Part shown: positions 19,467-28,188 of the stretch, one piece after another
How positions within the stretch are numbered: position 1 is the stretch's first letter
How the letters are laid out: the number at the start of each line of letters is the position of its first letter
NCBI GenBank assembly: GCA_014874355.1
Contig: JACWAJ010000057.1
Span: 1-52,602, forward strand
Origin: a bacterium
Lineage (GTDB): Bacteria > Chloroflexota > Dormibacteria > Aeolococcales > Aeolococcaceae
Direction of reading: 5' to 3'
DNA: 52,602 nt
Notes under the pieces: model-generated
Databases searched by the model: none
What the model saw: the letters and a program-made list of their open reading frames with translations, nothing else
Told to the model about the DNA's origin: nothing
Translations under genes and position numbers: made by a program

Positions 19467-19726
19467 TTACCAGGGTTCCGTTCGGCGTCGGGCATCGACA
19501 ACAGCGGTGATGACCAACTCTGTCCTGTCGGCACCGGTCCTATAGAAGACGCCTTGCGGCGGCACCGGCCAGTAGAGCCCAGCATCGCCGGAGACACGGC
19601 GTCCCAAGGAGTAGCCAAGCGCGGCCATCCATTCCACGCCTGAACCACTGCGGCGGCCTGAGCGGGCGCCCGGTTGACGAGCGCCTCCAACTGCACCAGC
19701 GCCTCGGGGCGCCAGACCAGCCTCAA
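19467..19726 (-). pseudogene. ParE/RelE-like toxin with a 1-nt frameshift
   Basis: Frame 1 gives MRLVWRPEALVQLEALVNRAPAQAAAVVQA; the other frame continues VEWMAALGYSLGRRVSGDAGLYWPVPPQGVFYRTGADRTELVITAVVDARRRTEPW*. Confidence 0.65.
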
Positions 19727-19941
19727 TGAACGTCGGGTGGAAGATCGACCCCCCAGGCCTTGAGCCGGTTCCGAACCTCGTCGTGAGGTACCAGCGTTCC
19801 GGTAGGCACCTGCCCGCTGTCGTACGCGCGGCCGGACTCCTCGAGATCCTTGCGAAGTCCGGGCTGCTCGCTCAGGATACGTTCGGCCTCGTCCTCGATC
19901 GGGTCATGCTCAGCGTGTATAGCCACGACCACAGGATACAC
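19723..19941 (-). CDS. Putative antitoxin of the adjacent ParE/RelE-like toxin
   Basis: 72-aa ORF, stop overlaps the TTG start of the toxin (TTGA). Confidence 0.55.
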   Translation of the reverse strand: MYPVVVAIHAEHDPIEDEAERILSEQPGLRKDLEESGRAYDSGQVPTGTLVPHDEVRNRLKAWGVDLPPDVH

Positions 19942-20382
19942 CCCGCCTTCGACCCGGTTGACGCCGATTCAGGCCTGCGACGTGGGACTATGCGCCAAAC
20001 GCGGGCTGCCATCCACTGGACAAGTCCGGCGACCGTGGGCACTACTCCTCAGTCGCCGAGCATCTGCGGAACCCCGGTCTTTCGGAGCGGCGATGGGCAG
20101 CTCTTGGCCGGACGGAAGTGGGCCGGGTTCTTTTCGTGGCTTTCGGTCGGCAAGGAGGTTCACTCCGGGTCGTGTCTGCTCGAGATGCAACCACCAAAGA
20201 GAAACGCCGCTTCCAACGACGTGGAGGCAAATAATCATGTCTAAGAGGCGGAGGAGGATGCCTTTTGGGCAACACATGAGTTGTCGGACGGCCTCGCATC
20301 TTCGAGTGAACCGTTCCCTGAAGACTTGCTGCCACCATCACGGCCGCGTACAAGCCCCGTGCTGAGTTCGTCCTGTCTTTCG

Positions 20383-20442
20383 AAGGCCGATCACCGACCC
20401 GTCCACGATCACCATCGGGGGTTCGTCTTGTGACAACGTAGG
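20383..20442 (-). repeat. 60-bp dispersed repeat, copy A
   Basis: About 51/60 identical to 34331-34390; core accatcgggggttcgtYttgtgacaacgtagg. Confidence 0.75.
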
Positions 20443-20450
20443 TAACCGAA

Positions 20451-21596
20451 CTACAGGGCGCAGGAGGCTTCGTCGTACGCTGCCGTAAGATCCGCTCCCG
20501 GATCCTCGCCACAGGACGGACAATCGGGGCGGCGGCGGGCGGTGAACTCGCGAAACGTCATCTCCAGCGCGTCGAGGCAGAGCACGCGGTCGGTCAGAAG
20601 ATCCCCCACCCCGAGGATGACCTTGAGTGTTTCAGCCGCCTGGAGAGTGCCCACTATCCCCGGCAGTACCCCAAGCACTCCGACGTCCGCGCAGGACGTG
20701 GTTTGCCCGGCCGGAGGAGGGACGGGATGGCGGCAGCGGTAGCACGTCGAGATTCCGGGAACCACGGTGGTCACCTGGCCTTCGAATCGGTAAACCACGC
20801 CGTCTACCACCGTCTTGCCGGCGTCGACCGCGGTGTCGTTGACGAGGTAGCGGGTGGCGAAGTTGTCGCAACCGTTGACCACAACGTCGTAGCGGCCGAG
20901 AAGTTCGGCGGCATTCGCGGGGCTCAGCCGCACCGGGTGTTCCACGACGTTTACGGCGGGGTCGAGTGCTTCCAGCGCCCGCCGCGAGGACTGCGTTTTC
21001 GAAGTGCCGATGCGGGCAGTCGTGTGTAGCACCTGACGATGGAGGTTGGAGCGGTCCACGACATCGGAGTCGACTATGCCGATGGTGCCCACTCCCGCCG
21101 CCGCCAGGTAGAGAGCGGCGGGCGAGCCGAGGCCGCCGGCACCGATGATCAGCACGCTGCTGTCAAGCAACTTGCGCTGACCCTTGGTGCCCACCTCCGG
21201 GAGCAGCAGATGACGGCTGTAGCGTTCTCGCTGCTCGGTGTTGAGCAGCGGAGCGCCCACACAGTCGTGGCCTTGCCGGCACCAGTCCGATAAGCCACCC
21301 GCCAGTGACGCCACGTCGAGATAGCCGAGTTTGCGCGCGACACGAGCGGCGGCCAGAGAGCGTGACCCGTGGGAACAGTAGAAGAGCAGCGGTGCCGACG
21401 GTTCGGGGACCAAGCCGCACAGCCGCGATTCCACCGTGTCGAGACTTACGTGTAACGCCCCGGGCAGATGTCCGGCCTCCCACTCGCCAGCGTCTCGGAC
21501 ATCAATCAGCAGCCAACCTTCCGGCGTGGGGTGCAACTCGGCGACGCTGATTTCGCGGATGTCACCCGCTTCCGCAGGGCGAGTCGATGCGGTCAT
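20451..21596 (-). CDS. moeB: Rhodanese-ThiF/MoeB-type sulfur carrier adenylyltransferase
   Basis: N-terminal rhodanese (LLIDVRDAGEWEAGHLPGA...FYCSHGSRS) then RYSRHLLLPEVGTKGQRKLLDSSVLIIGAGGLGSPAALYLAAAGVG. Confidence 0.9.
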   Translation of the reverse strand: MTASTRPAEAGDIREISVAELHPTPEGWLLIDVRDAGEWEAGHLPGALHVSLDTVESRLCGLVPEPSAPLLFYCSHGSRSLAAARVARKLGYLDVASLAGGLSDWCRQGHDCVGAPLLNTEQRERYSRHLLLPEVGTKGQRKLLDSSVLIIGAGGLGSPAALYLAAAGVGTIGIVDSDVVDRSNLHRQVLHTTARIGTSKTQSSRRALEALDPAVNVVEHPVRLSPANAAELLGRYDVVVNGCDNFATRYLVNDTAVDAGKTVVDGVVYRFEGQVTTVVPGISTCYRCRHPVPPPAGQTTSCADVGVLGVLPGIVGTLQAAETLKVILGVGDLLTDRVLCLDALEMTFREFTARRRPDCPSCGEDPGADLTAAYDEASCAL

Positions 21597-22807
21597 GTCG
21601 TCGCCGGAACCCGATTTGCCCGGCCCAGGGCGTGTTCCAATGCGGCGAGGCTCCACCAGCAGGCGAGCCCCAGAGCCAGCGCCAAGGCCAGGTCGAACCG
21701 GAAACCAACGGCGCCCACAGCGAGTGCGAGGCACCACTCACGCCCACCTTTGAGGTCGCGGAGCAGACCGATATGCAGTCCGCCGGTGGCGATGAGCAAT
21801 CCCCCCAGAATGGGCAGCGGAAATGCCGCCAGCGGGGCCGCCAGGCCCGCCCCGGCACACAACGCCAGAACCGTCGCGGCCAGTCCCATGACCAGTGGCG
21901 CGCCTCCGCTCCGGGCTCCGAAAGCGCGATGGGCGGTGAGACCTCCGGCGCCGTGGCAGACCGGCATTCCACCGATGGCGCCGGCGAGGAGATTGGTCGT
22001 CCCCATCGACACCGCCAGCCGCCCGGGACGTACCCGGCCCGCACGCGAGCCGAAATAGCTCTGGGCTGCGTCGGCGGTGGCGAGGCAGGAATTCGCCAGC
22101 GACAGCGGGAATTGGGGCAGCACCAGCACCACAAGGGCGGTCGAGAACGTCGTCCACGAGAGTCGCGGCAGGCGCAATGGCGACGGACCGAGTGCTGCCA
22201 GATGCCATCCCGAAGCCATCATCGCGGCCAGCCCGGCGCCCAGCACCAGGGCCAGAGTGATCGAACGGCGCCGCCACAACAGGGCCGCTGCCGCCACCAC
22301 AATTCCCGGGCCCAGCAGCACTGCGACCGGCGCACGATGCTCGGTGAAGATGGCGGGCGGCTGGGTTAGCAGTCCTGTGCCCACCGACAACAGCAGCAGA
22401 CCAACGGTCAACTGGACGCCCCGCACCAGGCAGCGCGGGAAGACCCTGGCGATGCGATCAATCAGTCCCAAGCCGCCCAGAACGAGGAATAGCACGCCCA
22501 TGAGCAGGGCGGCGGCGGCGATGGTGTCCTGTCCCAGACCTTTGGCTACGGCGATGACTCCCACTGCCTTGAGTGGCTGCACGGGGATGGGCAGCCGGTA
22601 AGCGAAGGCGATAACGACCCCGAGCAGGCCGGCCGGTAGCAGCACGGCGGTGGGCGACAGCCCGTTGCGGACTATCAGAGCGATGGCGATGGGCACGAAG
22701 ACACCGACATCGGCCACCGCGCCCGAGAGTTCCCGGTGGTCGAAACGGAAGCGGTCGCGATGCCGAGTGTCCTTGGGTTGCCAATCGCCGGCGGTGCCAC
22801 CTATGAT
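21593..22807 (-). CDS. MOT1-like sulfate/molybdate transporter (start uncertain)
   Basis: ELSGAVADVGVFVPIAIALIVRNGLSPTAVLLPAGLLGVVIAFAYRLPIPVQPLKAVGVIAVAKG and many TM segments, inside the MoCo cluster. No ATG/GTG/TTG found in frame at the expected start; 22807 is approximate. Confidence 0.7.
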   Translation of the reverse strand: MIGGTAGDWQPKDTRHRDRFRFDHRELSGAVADVGVFVPIAIALIVRNGLSPTAVLLPAGLLGVVIAFAYRLPIPVQPLKAVGVIAVAKGLGQDTIAAAALLMGVLFLVLGGLGLIDRIARVFPRCLVRGVQLTVGLLLLSVGTGLLTQPPAIFTEHRAPVAVLLGPGIVVAAAALLWRRRSITLALVLGAGLAAMMASGWHLAALGPSPLRLPRLSWTTFSTALVVLVLPQFPLSLANSCLATADAAQSYFGSRAGRVRPGRLAVSMGTTNLLAGAIGGMPVCHGAGGLTAHRAFGARSGGAPLVMGLAATVLALCAGAGLAAPLAAFPLPILGGLLIATGGLHIGLLRDLKGGREWCLALAVGAVGFRFDLALALALGLACWWSLAALEHALGRANRVPATT

Positions 22808-22813
22808 GGCGCC

Positions 22814-23323
22814 ATGTCCGAGGCCCGCCCCGTCTGTCGCGCTGCCATCATCACCGTCAGCGACACCCGCGCCCGTAACAGCAGCGTCGGCGACGAAAGC
22901 GGGGATGTCATCGCGGCCTTCCTTCACGAGTTGCCCGCCGGCGTCCGCCACCGTGGCGTTGTCGCCGACGATGCCGCGGCCATCATCGCGATCACGCGCG
23001 AGCAGGTTGCCGGAGTCGATCTGCTCGTGCTCACCGGCGGCACCGGCCTGGGGCCGCGAGACGTCACCCCGCAGGCTCTCAGCGCCGTGCTCGACTACGA
23101 GGTTCCGGGCTTGGCCGAGGCCATGCGTCATGCGGGCCGGCACAGAACGCCACACGCCATGCTCTCGCGGCAGGTGACCGGCGTTGCCGGGCGTTGCCTG
23201 ATCCTGGCTCTGCCCGGTAATCCTCGCGCCGTTGGCGAATCGCTTGAAGCCGTCCGGCCTGCTCTGCATCACGCCCTTTCGCTCCTGGCCGGAGGCGGTT
23301 CCGTACACGAGTCGCCCCGCTGA
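22814..23323 (+). CDS. mog: Molybdopterin adenylyltransferase (MogA/MoaB type)
   Basis: AAIITVSDTRARN...LLVLTGGTGLGPRDVTPQAL...ALPGNPRAVGESLE. Confidence 0.9.
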   Translation: MSEARPVCRAAIITVSDTRARNSSVGDESGDVIAAFLHELPAGVRHRGVVADDAAAIIAITREQVAGVDLLVLTGGTGLGPRDVTPQALSAVLDYEVPGLAEAMRHAGRHRTPHAMLSRQVTGVAGRCLILALPGNPRAVGESLEAVRPALHHALSLLAGGGSVHESPR

Positions 23324-23844
23324 GTCGGCACTCGGGAAGCGTTGCCGGCCTCGTCTGGTGCGGCATCTGGACGTAGCAGCGCGCCGCTCTTGCCGCCCTC
23401 CTTGCGAAGAAGGCAAACATCGGTGATGGTCGCCCAGCGATCGACCGACTTGACCATGTCGATGATGGTCAGGCCGGCCACCGCCACCGCCGTCAGGGCC
23501 TCCATCTCGACCCCGGTGCGGCCGGCGAGGCGGACCGTTGTCGAGATGCGAACTCCCGGCAGAACTTCGTCGAGCTCGAGGCCGATCTCCACGTGCTCAA
23601 CGGGCAGGGGGTGACAGAGTGGGATCAGTTCCGCGGTGCGCTTGGCGGCCATGATGCCGGCCACGCGCGCGGTGGCCAGAACGTTGCCCTTGGCGATGCG
23701 GTCAGCGGCGATGAGCTCGAGTGTCGCCGCCTTACAGACAACGCTGCCGGTGGCGGTGGCGCTGCGCAAACTGGGAGTCTTGCCCGAAACATCGACCATC
23801 TGCACGTCGCTGGCGGCATTCAAGTGCGACAGTGATTGGCTCAT
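23269..23844 (-). CDS. moaC: Cyclic pyranopterin monophosphate synthase
   Basis: MVDVSGKTPSLRSATATG...AAKRTAELIPLCHPLP...GVEMEALTAVAVAGLTIIDMVK. Confidence 0.95.
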   Translation of the reverse strand: MSQSLSHLNAASDVQMVDVSGKTPSLRSATATGSVVCKAATLELIAADRIAKGNVLATARVAGIMAAKRTAELIPLCHPLPVEHVEIGLELDEVLPGVRISTTVRLAGRTGVEMEALTAVAVAGLTIIDMVKSVDRWATITDVCLLRKEGGKSGALLRPDAAPDEAGNASRVPTQRGDSCTEPPPARSERA

Positions 23845-24536
23845 GGGACTGAGGCCTCGCTCACGCAGCGCGCGTCAACCCAGCACGTCTGGGCACCGCG
23901 ATGTTCACGCTTCCAGATCGGCACGCGGCGCTTCAGTTCCTCGATCGCGTCGCCGCAACCACGCAGTGCCGCAGCCCGATGTGGCGCGGCCACGGCGATG
24001 ACAACACTGGTGTCGCCGACCCGCAACGAGCCCACCCTGTGGATGATGGTCACGGCACCGATGTCGCCGCGACCGCGCAATTCCTCCGCGATGTTGCGCA
24101 GTTCGAGCAAGGCCATGGGCTCGTAGGTTTCGTAGTCGAGCCTGTCCACCGCGCTACCCTCATTGTGATTGCGGACCCGGCCGACAAATGTGGCTACCGC
24201 GCCATCCTCGTCCGAGGCCACGCTGGCGAGCATCTGAGCGACGTCGATGGGCTCCCAGGTTATCGCGACGTGGACCAGTTCGTCGCTCGAACTACCGCCC
24301 GCCACCGGGGGGATAAACGCGACAGTGTCGCCGGGCGCAAGCGCCGCCTCCCACTCGCAGTAGGTGAGGTTGACGGCCGGCCGCACCCACTCGCCCATGG
24401 TCGCTGCATCGGGATGGCTGGCGACCACCGCCTCCCAAGCCGCCCGCACGTTGGCGCACGGTTCGATGTGCATTTCGCGCACGCCGGTCACATCGCGCAG
24501 AGGTCCGAAGAAGAGGACGGCTACGGTGTTCCCCAT
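23841..24536 (-). CDS. MoaD-MoaE fusion protein
   Basis: MoaD-like domain ends ...FIPPVAGG then runs into MoaE (SDEDGAVATFVGRVRNHNEGSAVDRLDYETYEPMA...RVGSLRVGDTSVVIAVAAPHR...PIWKREHR). Confidence 0.9.
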   Translation of the reverse strand: MGNTVAVLFFGPLRDVTGVREMHIEPCANVRAAWEAVVASHPDAATMGEWVRPAVNLTYCEWEAALAPGDTVAFIPPVAGGSSSDELVHVAITWEPIDVAQMLASVASDEDGAVATFVGRVRNHNEGSAVDRLDYETYEPMALLELRNIAEELRGRGDIGAVTIIHRVGSLRVGDTSVVIAVAAPHRAAALRGCGDAIEELKRRVPIWKREHRGAQTCWVDARCVSEASVP

Positions 24537-24540
24537 GGCT

Positions 24541-25575
24541 TCAGCCTCCGATGTATGACATGGCCACCCGGTCGGCGCTCGCAGTGAGCGCTGATCGTGT
24601 ATCCGAGTAGCGGTCGCCACGCGCTTGCCAACACTCGGCTATGGCCCGGTCGAGCGCTTCATCATAAGCGCCGGCGCGCAGCAGTTCTCTGAGATCGAGG
24701 CCGGCGGCACCGGCAAAGAGGCAGGTGTAGAGGCGTCCGTCGGCACTCAGGCGGGCGCGGATGCAGCCGCCGCAGAAAGGCCGACTGACAGATGTGATGA
24801 GGCCGAACTCGCCGCCACCGTCGAGAAAGCGGTAGCGGCGGGCCACCTCTCCTGGGGCCTGAGCGCACTCCTCGGCCGGGTGCACCTGCGTGATGCGCTC
24901 CAGGATCTCCTGGGCGGTGACCACCTCGTCGAGACGCCAGCCGCTGCTGCCGCCGACGTCCATGTACTCGATGAAGCGGACCGTCAGACCATCGCGGCGG
25001 GCCAGTTCCACAAGTTCGAGGATGCCGGTGTCGTTGGTGCCGCGGCGGACCACGCAGTTGAGTTTGACGGCCGCAATCCCGGCGGCACGCGCTGCGGCAA
25101 TGCCCCCCAAGACGGCATCCAAGGGCACCTTGGATGCGCTCATGGCGGCGAAAACCGCGGGATCCAGCGAGTCCAGGCTGATATTCACCGAATTCAAACC
25201 CACGTCGTGGAGACGCCCGGCCCAGCGACCGAGCAGAGCGCCATTGGTGCTGAGACCGAGACGCTGCAGGGGCAGCCCGGCCAGCGCGGCCACGATGCCA
25301 TCGACATCGGGCCGTAGCAAGGGTTCCCCGCCGGTGATCCTGATTCGGTCCACGCCCATGGCAACGAAGACGCCCGCCAGGCGGGAGATCTCGCTGACGC
25401 TGAGCAGTTCTCCGCCGGCCAGGAAGCGGTGCCCCGCCGCATAGCGTTCGCGGGGCATGCAGTAACGGCAGCGGAAGTTACATCGATCGGTGACCGAGAT
25501 CCGCAACGCGCCGAGTGGCCGGCCGCAACGATCTTGCACAGCCGTTGGGATCAGGTTGAGCGTGCCGGTGTTCAT
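24541..25575 (-). CDS. moaA: GTP 3',8-cyclase
   Basis: Radical SAM CNFRCRYCMP; ITGGEPLLRPD; C-terminal Cys cluster FCGGCIRARLSADGRLYTCLF; C-terminal GG. Confidence 0.96.
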   Translation of the reverse strand: MNTGTLNLIPTAVQDRCGRPLGALRISVTDRCNFRCRYCMPRERYAAGHRFLAGGELLSVSEISRLAGVFVAMGVDRIRITGGEPLLRPDVDGIVAALAGLPLQRLGLSTNGALLGRWAGRLHDVGLNSVNISLDSLDPAVFAAMSASKVPLDAVLGGIAAARAAGIAAVKLNCVVRRGTNDTGILELVELARRDGLTVRFIEYMDVGGSSGWRLDEVVTAQEILERITQVHPAEECAQAPGEVARRYRFLDGGGEFGLITSVSRPFCGGCIRARLSADGRLYTCLFAGAAGLDLRELLRAGAYDEALDRAIAECWQARGDRYSDTRSALTASADRVAMSYIGG

Positions 25576-26765
25576 CGCAGTGGGATCGCCTCGACGACCG
25601 TGCCAGGACCGGCCTCGGCAGTCTGCTCGTCGAGCACCAGCAGGCAGTCGGCCCTGGCCAGCGAGTGGAGCATTCCGGAACCCTGCGACCCGGCCGAGCG
25701 GCCGATGGCCATGCCACCGGGGCCGTCGGCGAGCACACCTCTCACATAGGCGCGCAGACCGACGGGCTTGGCCATCGCCTCGGCGAGATGGACGTGCAGC
25801 CGCCGCCGCTGGAGCGCCGCAGCGCCCTGGAGGGCGCGGATGGCGGGGCGGCCGAAGAGTTCGAAGGTCACCGAACTGCTCACCGGGTTGCCGGGCAGGC
25901 CCAGGTAGGGAACTCCTCCGAGCCGGCCGATGAGCAGCGGCTTGCCAGGCCGCATGGCGATGCGCCAAACGCCTACCGACCCCAGGTCATCAAGTACGGC
26001 GCGGACGTGGTCGTGGTCGCCCACGCTCACCCCGGCGCTGCTGATTATCAGGTCGTAGCCGGTGGGGGCCTGGATGTGTTCACGGATGGTCTCAGGGTCG
26101 TCGCCGGCAATGCCCAGCATCACCGGCTCGCCGCCCGCCTCGATTACCGCCGCCGCTAGCATGGGTGAGTTGGCATCGGCGATCTGGGACGGTCCACAGG
26201 CGGAGCCTGCCGGGACCAACTCATCACCGGTGGCCAGGATGGCCACGCGCGGGCGGCGATGGACGAGCAGACGTTCCCGGCCCAATGCCGCGGCCACACC
26301 GACATCAATGGCGGTCAGCCACCGGCCCGGTTCGAGGACGATCTCACCGGCGGCGATGTCCTCGCCGCGGCGGCGCACGTTGGTGCCAAGCGCCACGGGC
26401 GCCGATACCGCAATGGTGCCGCCATCGCGCCGCACGTCCTCCTGGCGGACCACGGTGTCGGCTTCCTGTGGCAGCGCCGCTCCGGTCATGATCCTGACAG
26501 CCGTGCCGGGCTCAAACTGCGGCGCCGGATGCCCGGTTCTGGCCTCACCCCGCACGGGCAGGACTGCCGGCGCCTCCGGGGTTGCGCCCCCGATGGCCGA
26601 GGCCTGCAGGGCATAACCGTCCATTGCCGAGTTGTCGAAGCCGGGCAATGGCGTGGCTGCCATCACCGGCTCGGCCAGGACGCGTCCGGCTGCCGCGCCG
26701 ATCGGCACCGGCTCGGCGGGCAGCGGTGTGATCGTCTCCAGGAGGTGGCGCAGGGCGGTGTCCAC
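25572..26765 (-). CDS. moeA: Molybdopterin molybdenumtransferase
   Basis: LPGFDNSAMDGYAL; GTAVRIMTGAALPQEADTVVRQE; ISSAGVSVGDHD; GLPGNPVSS. Likely GTG start (approximate). Confidence 0.93.
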   Translation of the reverse strand: MDTALRHLLETITPLPAEPVPIGAAAGRVLAEPVMAATPLPGFDNSAMDGYALQASAIGGATPEAPAVLPVRGEARTGHPAPQFEPGTAVRIMTGAALPQEADTVVRQEDVRRDGGTIAVSAPVALGTNVRRRGEDIAAGEIVLEPGRWLTAIDVGVAAALGRERLLVHRRPRVAILATGDELVPAGSACGPSQIADANSPMLAAAVIEAGGEPVMLGIAGDDPETIREHIQAPTGYDLIISSAGVSVGDHDHVRAVLDDLGSVGVWRIAMRPGKPLLIGRLGGVPYLGLPGNPVSSSVTFELFGRPAIRALQGAAALQRRRLHVHLAEAMAKPVGLRAYVRGVLADGPGGMAIGRSAGSQGSGMLHSLARADCLLVLDEQTAEAGPGTVVEAIPLR

Positions 26766-26808
26766 GCTGGTGACTGCGGCTTCCGCAGGTGAGCTAGTCT
26801 TGGTCAAC

Positions 26809-27420
26809 GTGCACACCACCGAAGTCGTGCCGAGCGATGGGCTCACCGGCCTGCTCCTCTGCGGCGGGTCGAGCCGCCGCTTTGGACGTGACAAGGCGCT
26901 GGTGCGTGTCGGCGCCACCACCCTGGCGGAGCGCGCGGTCATGCGACTGCGGGCCGCGTGCGATCCGATCATCCTCGCCCACGGCGACCGCCACCTTGAC
27001 GTGGAGGGCTGCCTTGGGGTTGTTGACGCCGTTGCTGATGCGGGCCCGCTCGGCGGCTTGGTGGCCGGCCTCGAAGCCTCGCCCCACCCGCTGCTGGCCG
27101 CCGTCGCCGTCGACATGCCCTTCATCGACGCCGCACTTCTGACGCTGCTGGCCAGCAGTTGCGCTGGCTTCGATGCCGCCGTACCGGTGACCGAGCGTGG
27201 GCCCGAGCCGCTGCACGCGGTGTACTCGCGACCGGTCGCGCAGGCGGGCCGCCGGCTGGCGGCGCGTGGCGAGCACTCTCTGCGTGCGCTCTTGGGCGAC
27301 CTTCACGTTTGCTACGTCCCCGAAGCCGCTTGGAGAGATGCCTGGGTCTCGCCGCTTTTCGCCCTCAACCTCAATTCTCCGGCGGACCTGGGGGCACTGG
27401 GGCCGGCGGCCGGCTCGTGA
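26809..27420 (+). CDS. mobA: Molybdenum cofactor guanylyltransferase
   Basis: GTG start; GLLLCGGSSRRFGRDKALV...VAVDMPFIDAALL. Confidence 0.9.
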   Translation: MHTTEVVPSDGLTGLLLCGGSSRRFGRDKALVRVGATTLAERAVMRLRAACDPIILAHGDRHLDVEGCLGVVDAVADAGPLGGLVAGLEASPHPLLAAVAVDMPFIDAALLTLLASSCAGFDAAVPVTERGPEPLHAVYSRPVAQAGRRLAARGEHSLRALLGDLHVCYVPEAAWRDAWVSPLFALNLNSPADLGALGPAAGS

Positions 27421-27664
27421 GCTCCAGGACTGCTTGGCGGGCCTCGTTCAGAGCCGTGGCCTCAGCCACTCCGGCGACGCGACGCGCTTCCACGTAACGG
27501 CCGATCAGGTAGGTGGCCAATGGTGCCTGCTTGCGTTCGGAATTGTGGGCGACTTCACCCGCGATCTCCAGGAGCAACTCCTGATCCGGCGCGGACGGTT
27601 CCCCCTCCGTGCATTCAAGGCGCGCCGCCAATTGCCAGAGCAGCGTCGATTCGCCGTCCATCAA
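27371..27664 (-). CDS. Small hypothetical protein associated with the MoCo genes
   Basis: 97-aa ORF convergent with and overlapping mobA 3' end. Confidence 0.45.
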   Translation of the reverse strand: MMDGESTLLWQLAARLECTEGEPSAPDQELLLEIAGEVAHNSERKQAPLATYLIGRYVEARRVAGVAEATALNEARQAVLELTSRPPAPVPPGPPEN

Positions 27665-27703
27665 TTCTCCTCCGTCGGTTCGAGCGGGGCGGGTTGTGTA
27701 GGG

Positions 27704-27895
27704 TCAGTTGCCCCGCTCGTTGAGATTCTTGACCGCGCCGCCGACTTCGTCCTTGACGTCGCGGCCGGCACTGCGGAACTCGCGGATCCCCCGGCCCAAT
27801 GCCGAGCCGATGTCCGGGAGCTTGCCCGGGCCGAAGATGATGAGAACCAGCACCAGCAGAATGCCCACCATCCAGAGATGACCAGTGGAAATCAT
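27704..27895 (-). CDS. tatA: Sec-independent translocase subunit TatA
   Basis: LWMVGILLVLVLIIFGPGKLPDIGSALGRGIREFRSAGRD: TM, FGPGKLP hinge, amphipathic helix. Confidence 0.92.
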   Translation of the reverse strand: MISTGHLWMVGILLVLVLIIFGPGKLPDIGSALGRGIREFRSAGRDVKDEVGGAVKNLNERGN

Positions 27896-27986
27896 GCGCC
27901 GGACGATAGATGACCGCAGGGGTTTGTCGCCAGGGCCATTCGTCAGTGTCTCGGTGTTATCACGTACACCGAAAGCTATAAGGTGG

Positions 27987-28005
27987 TAGGGCCGTTTGGC
28001 CCTTA
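27987..28005 (+). promoter_or_regulatory. Inverted-repeat operator-like site 1 (TAGGGCC-GTTT-GGCCCTTA)
   Basis: Dyad GGGCC/GGCCC; second version with compensatory changes at 28074. Confidence 0.6.
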
Positions 28006-28073
28006 CGTTTGACACGGGCTTACGACAGGCGTTCTCGGCACAGAACCCGGGTTTATCCAAAGATATAGGACCG

Positions 28074-28092
28074 TAGGGTCCTTCGACCCTTA
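28074..28092 (+). promoter_or_regulatory. Inverted-repeat operator-like site 2 (TAGGGTC-CTTC-GACCCTTA)
   Basis: Dyad GGGTC/GACCC; shares GTAGGG...CCCTTACGT with site 1, centre spacing 87 bp. Confidence 0.6.
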
Positions 28093-28188
28093 CGTAATTA
28101 ACTCGCCTTCTCGTAACGTGCGGCAGGAGTTCGGTGACGACTCGACGACTCATATATCCCGTACGCCGCTGAGAAGAGGGTGTTCCAG

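Noticed and set aside
21587-22369. 260-aa plus-strand ORF opposite the MOT1-like transporter
   Set aside because: Shadow of the transporter frame; Q/R/G-rich low-information translation.
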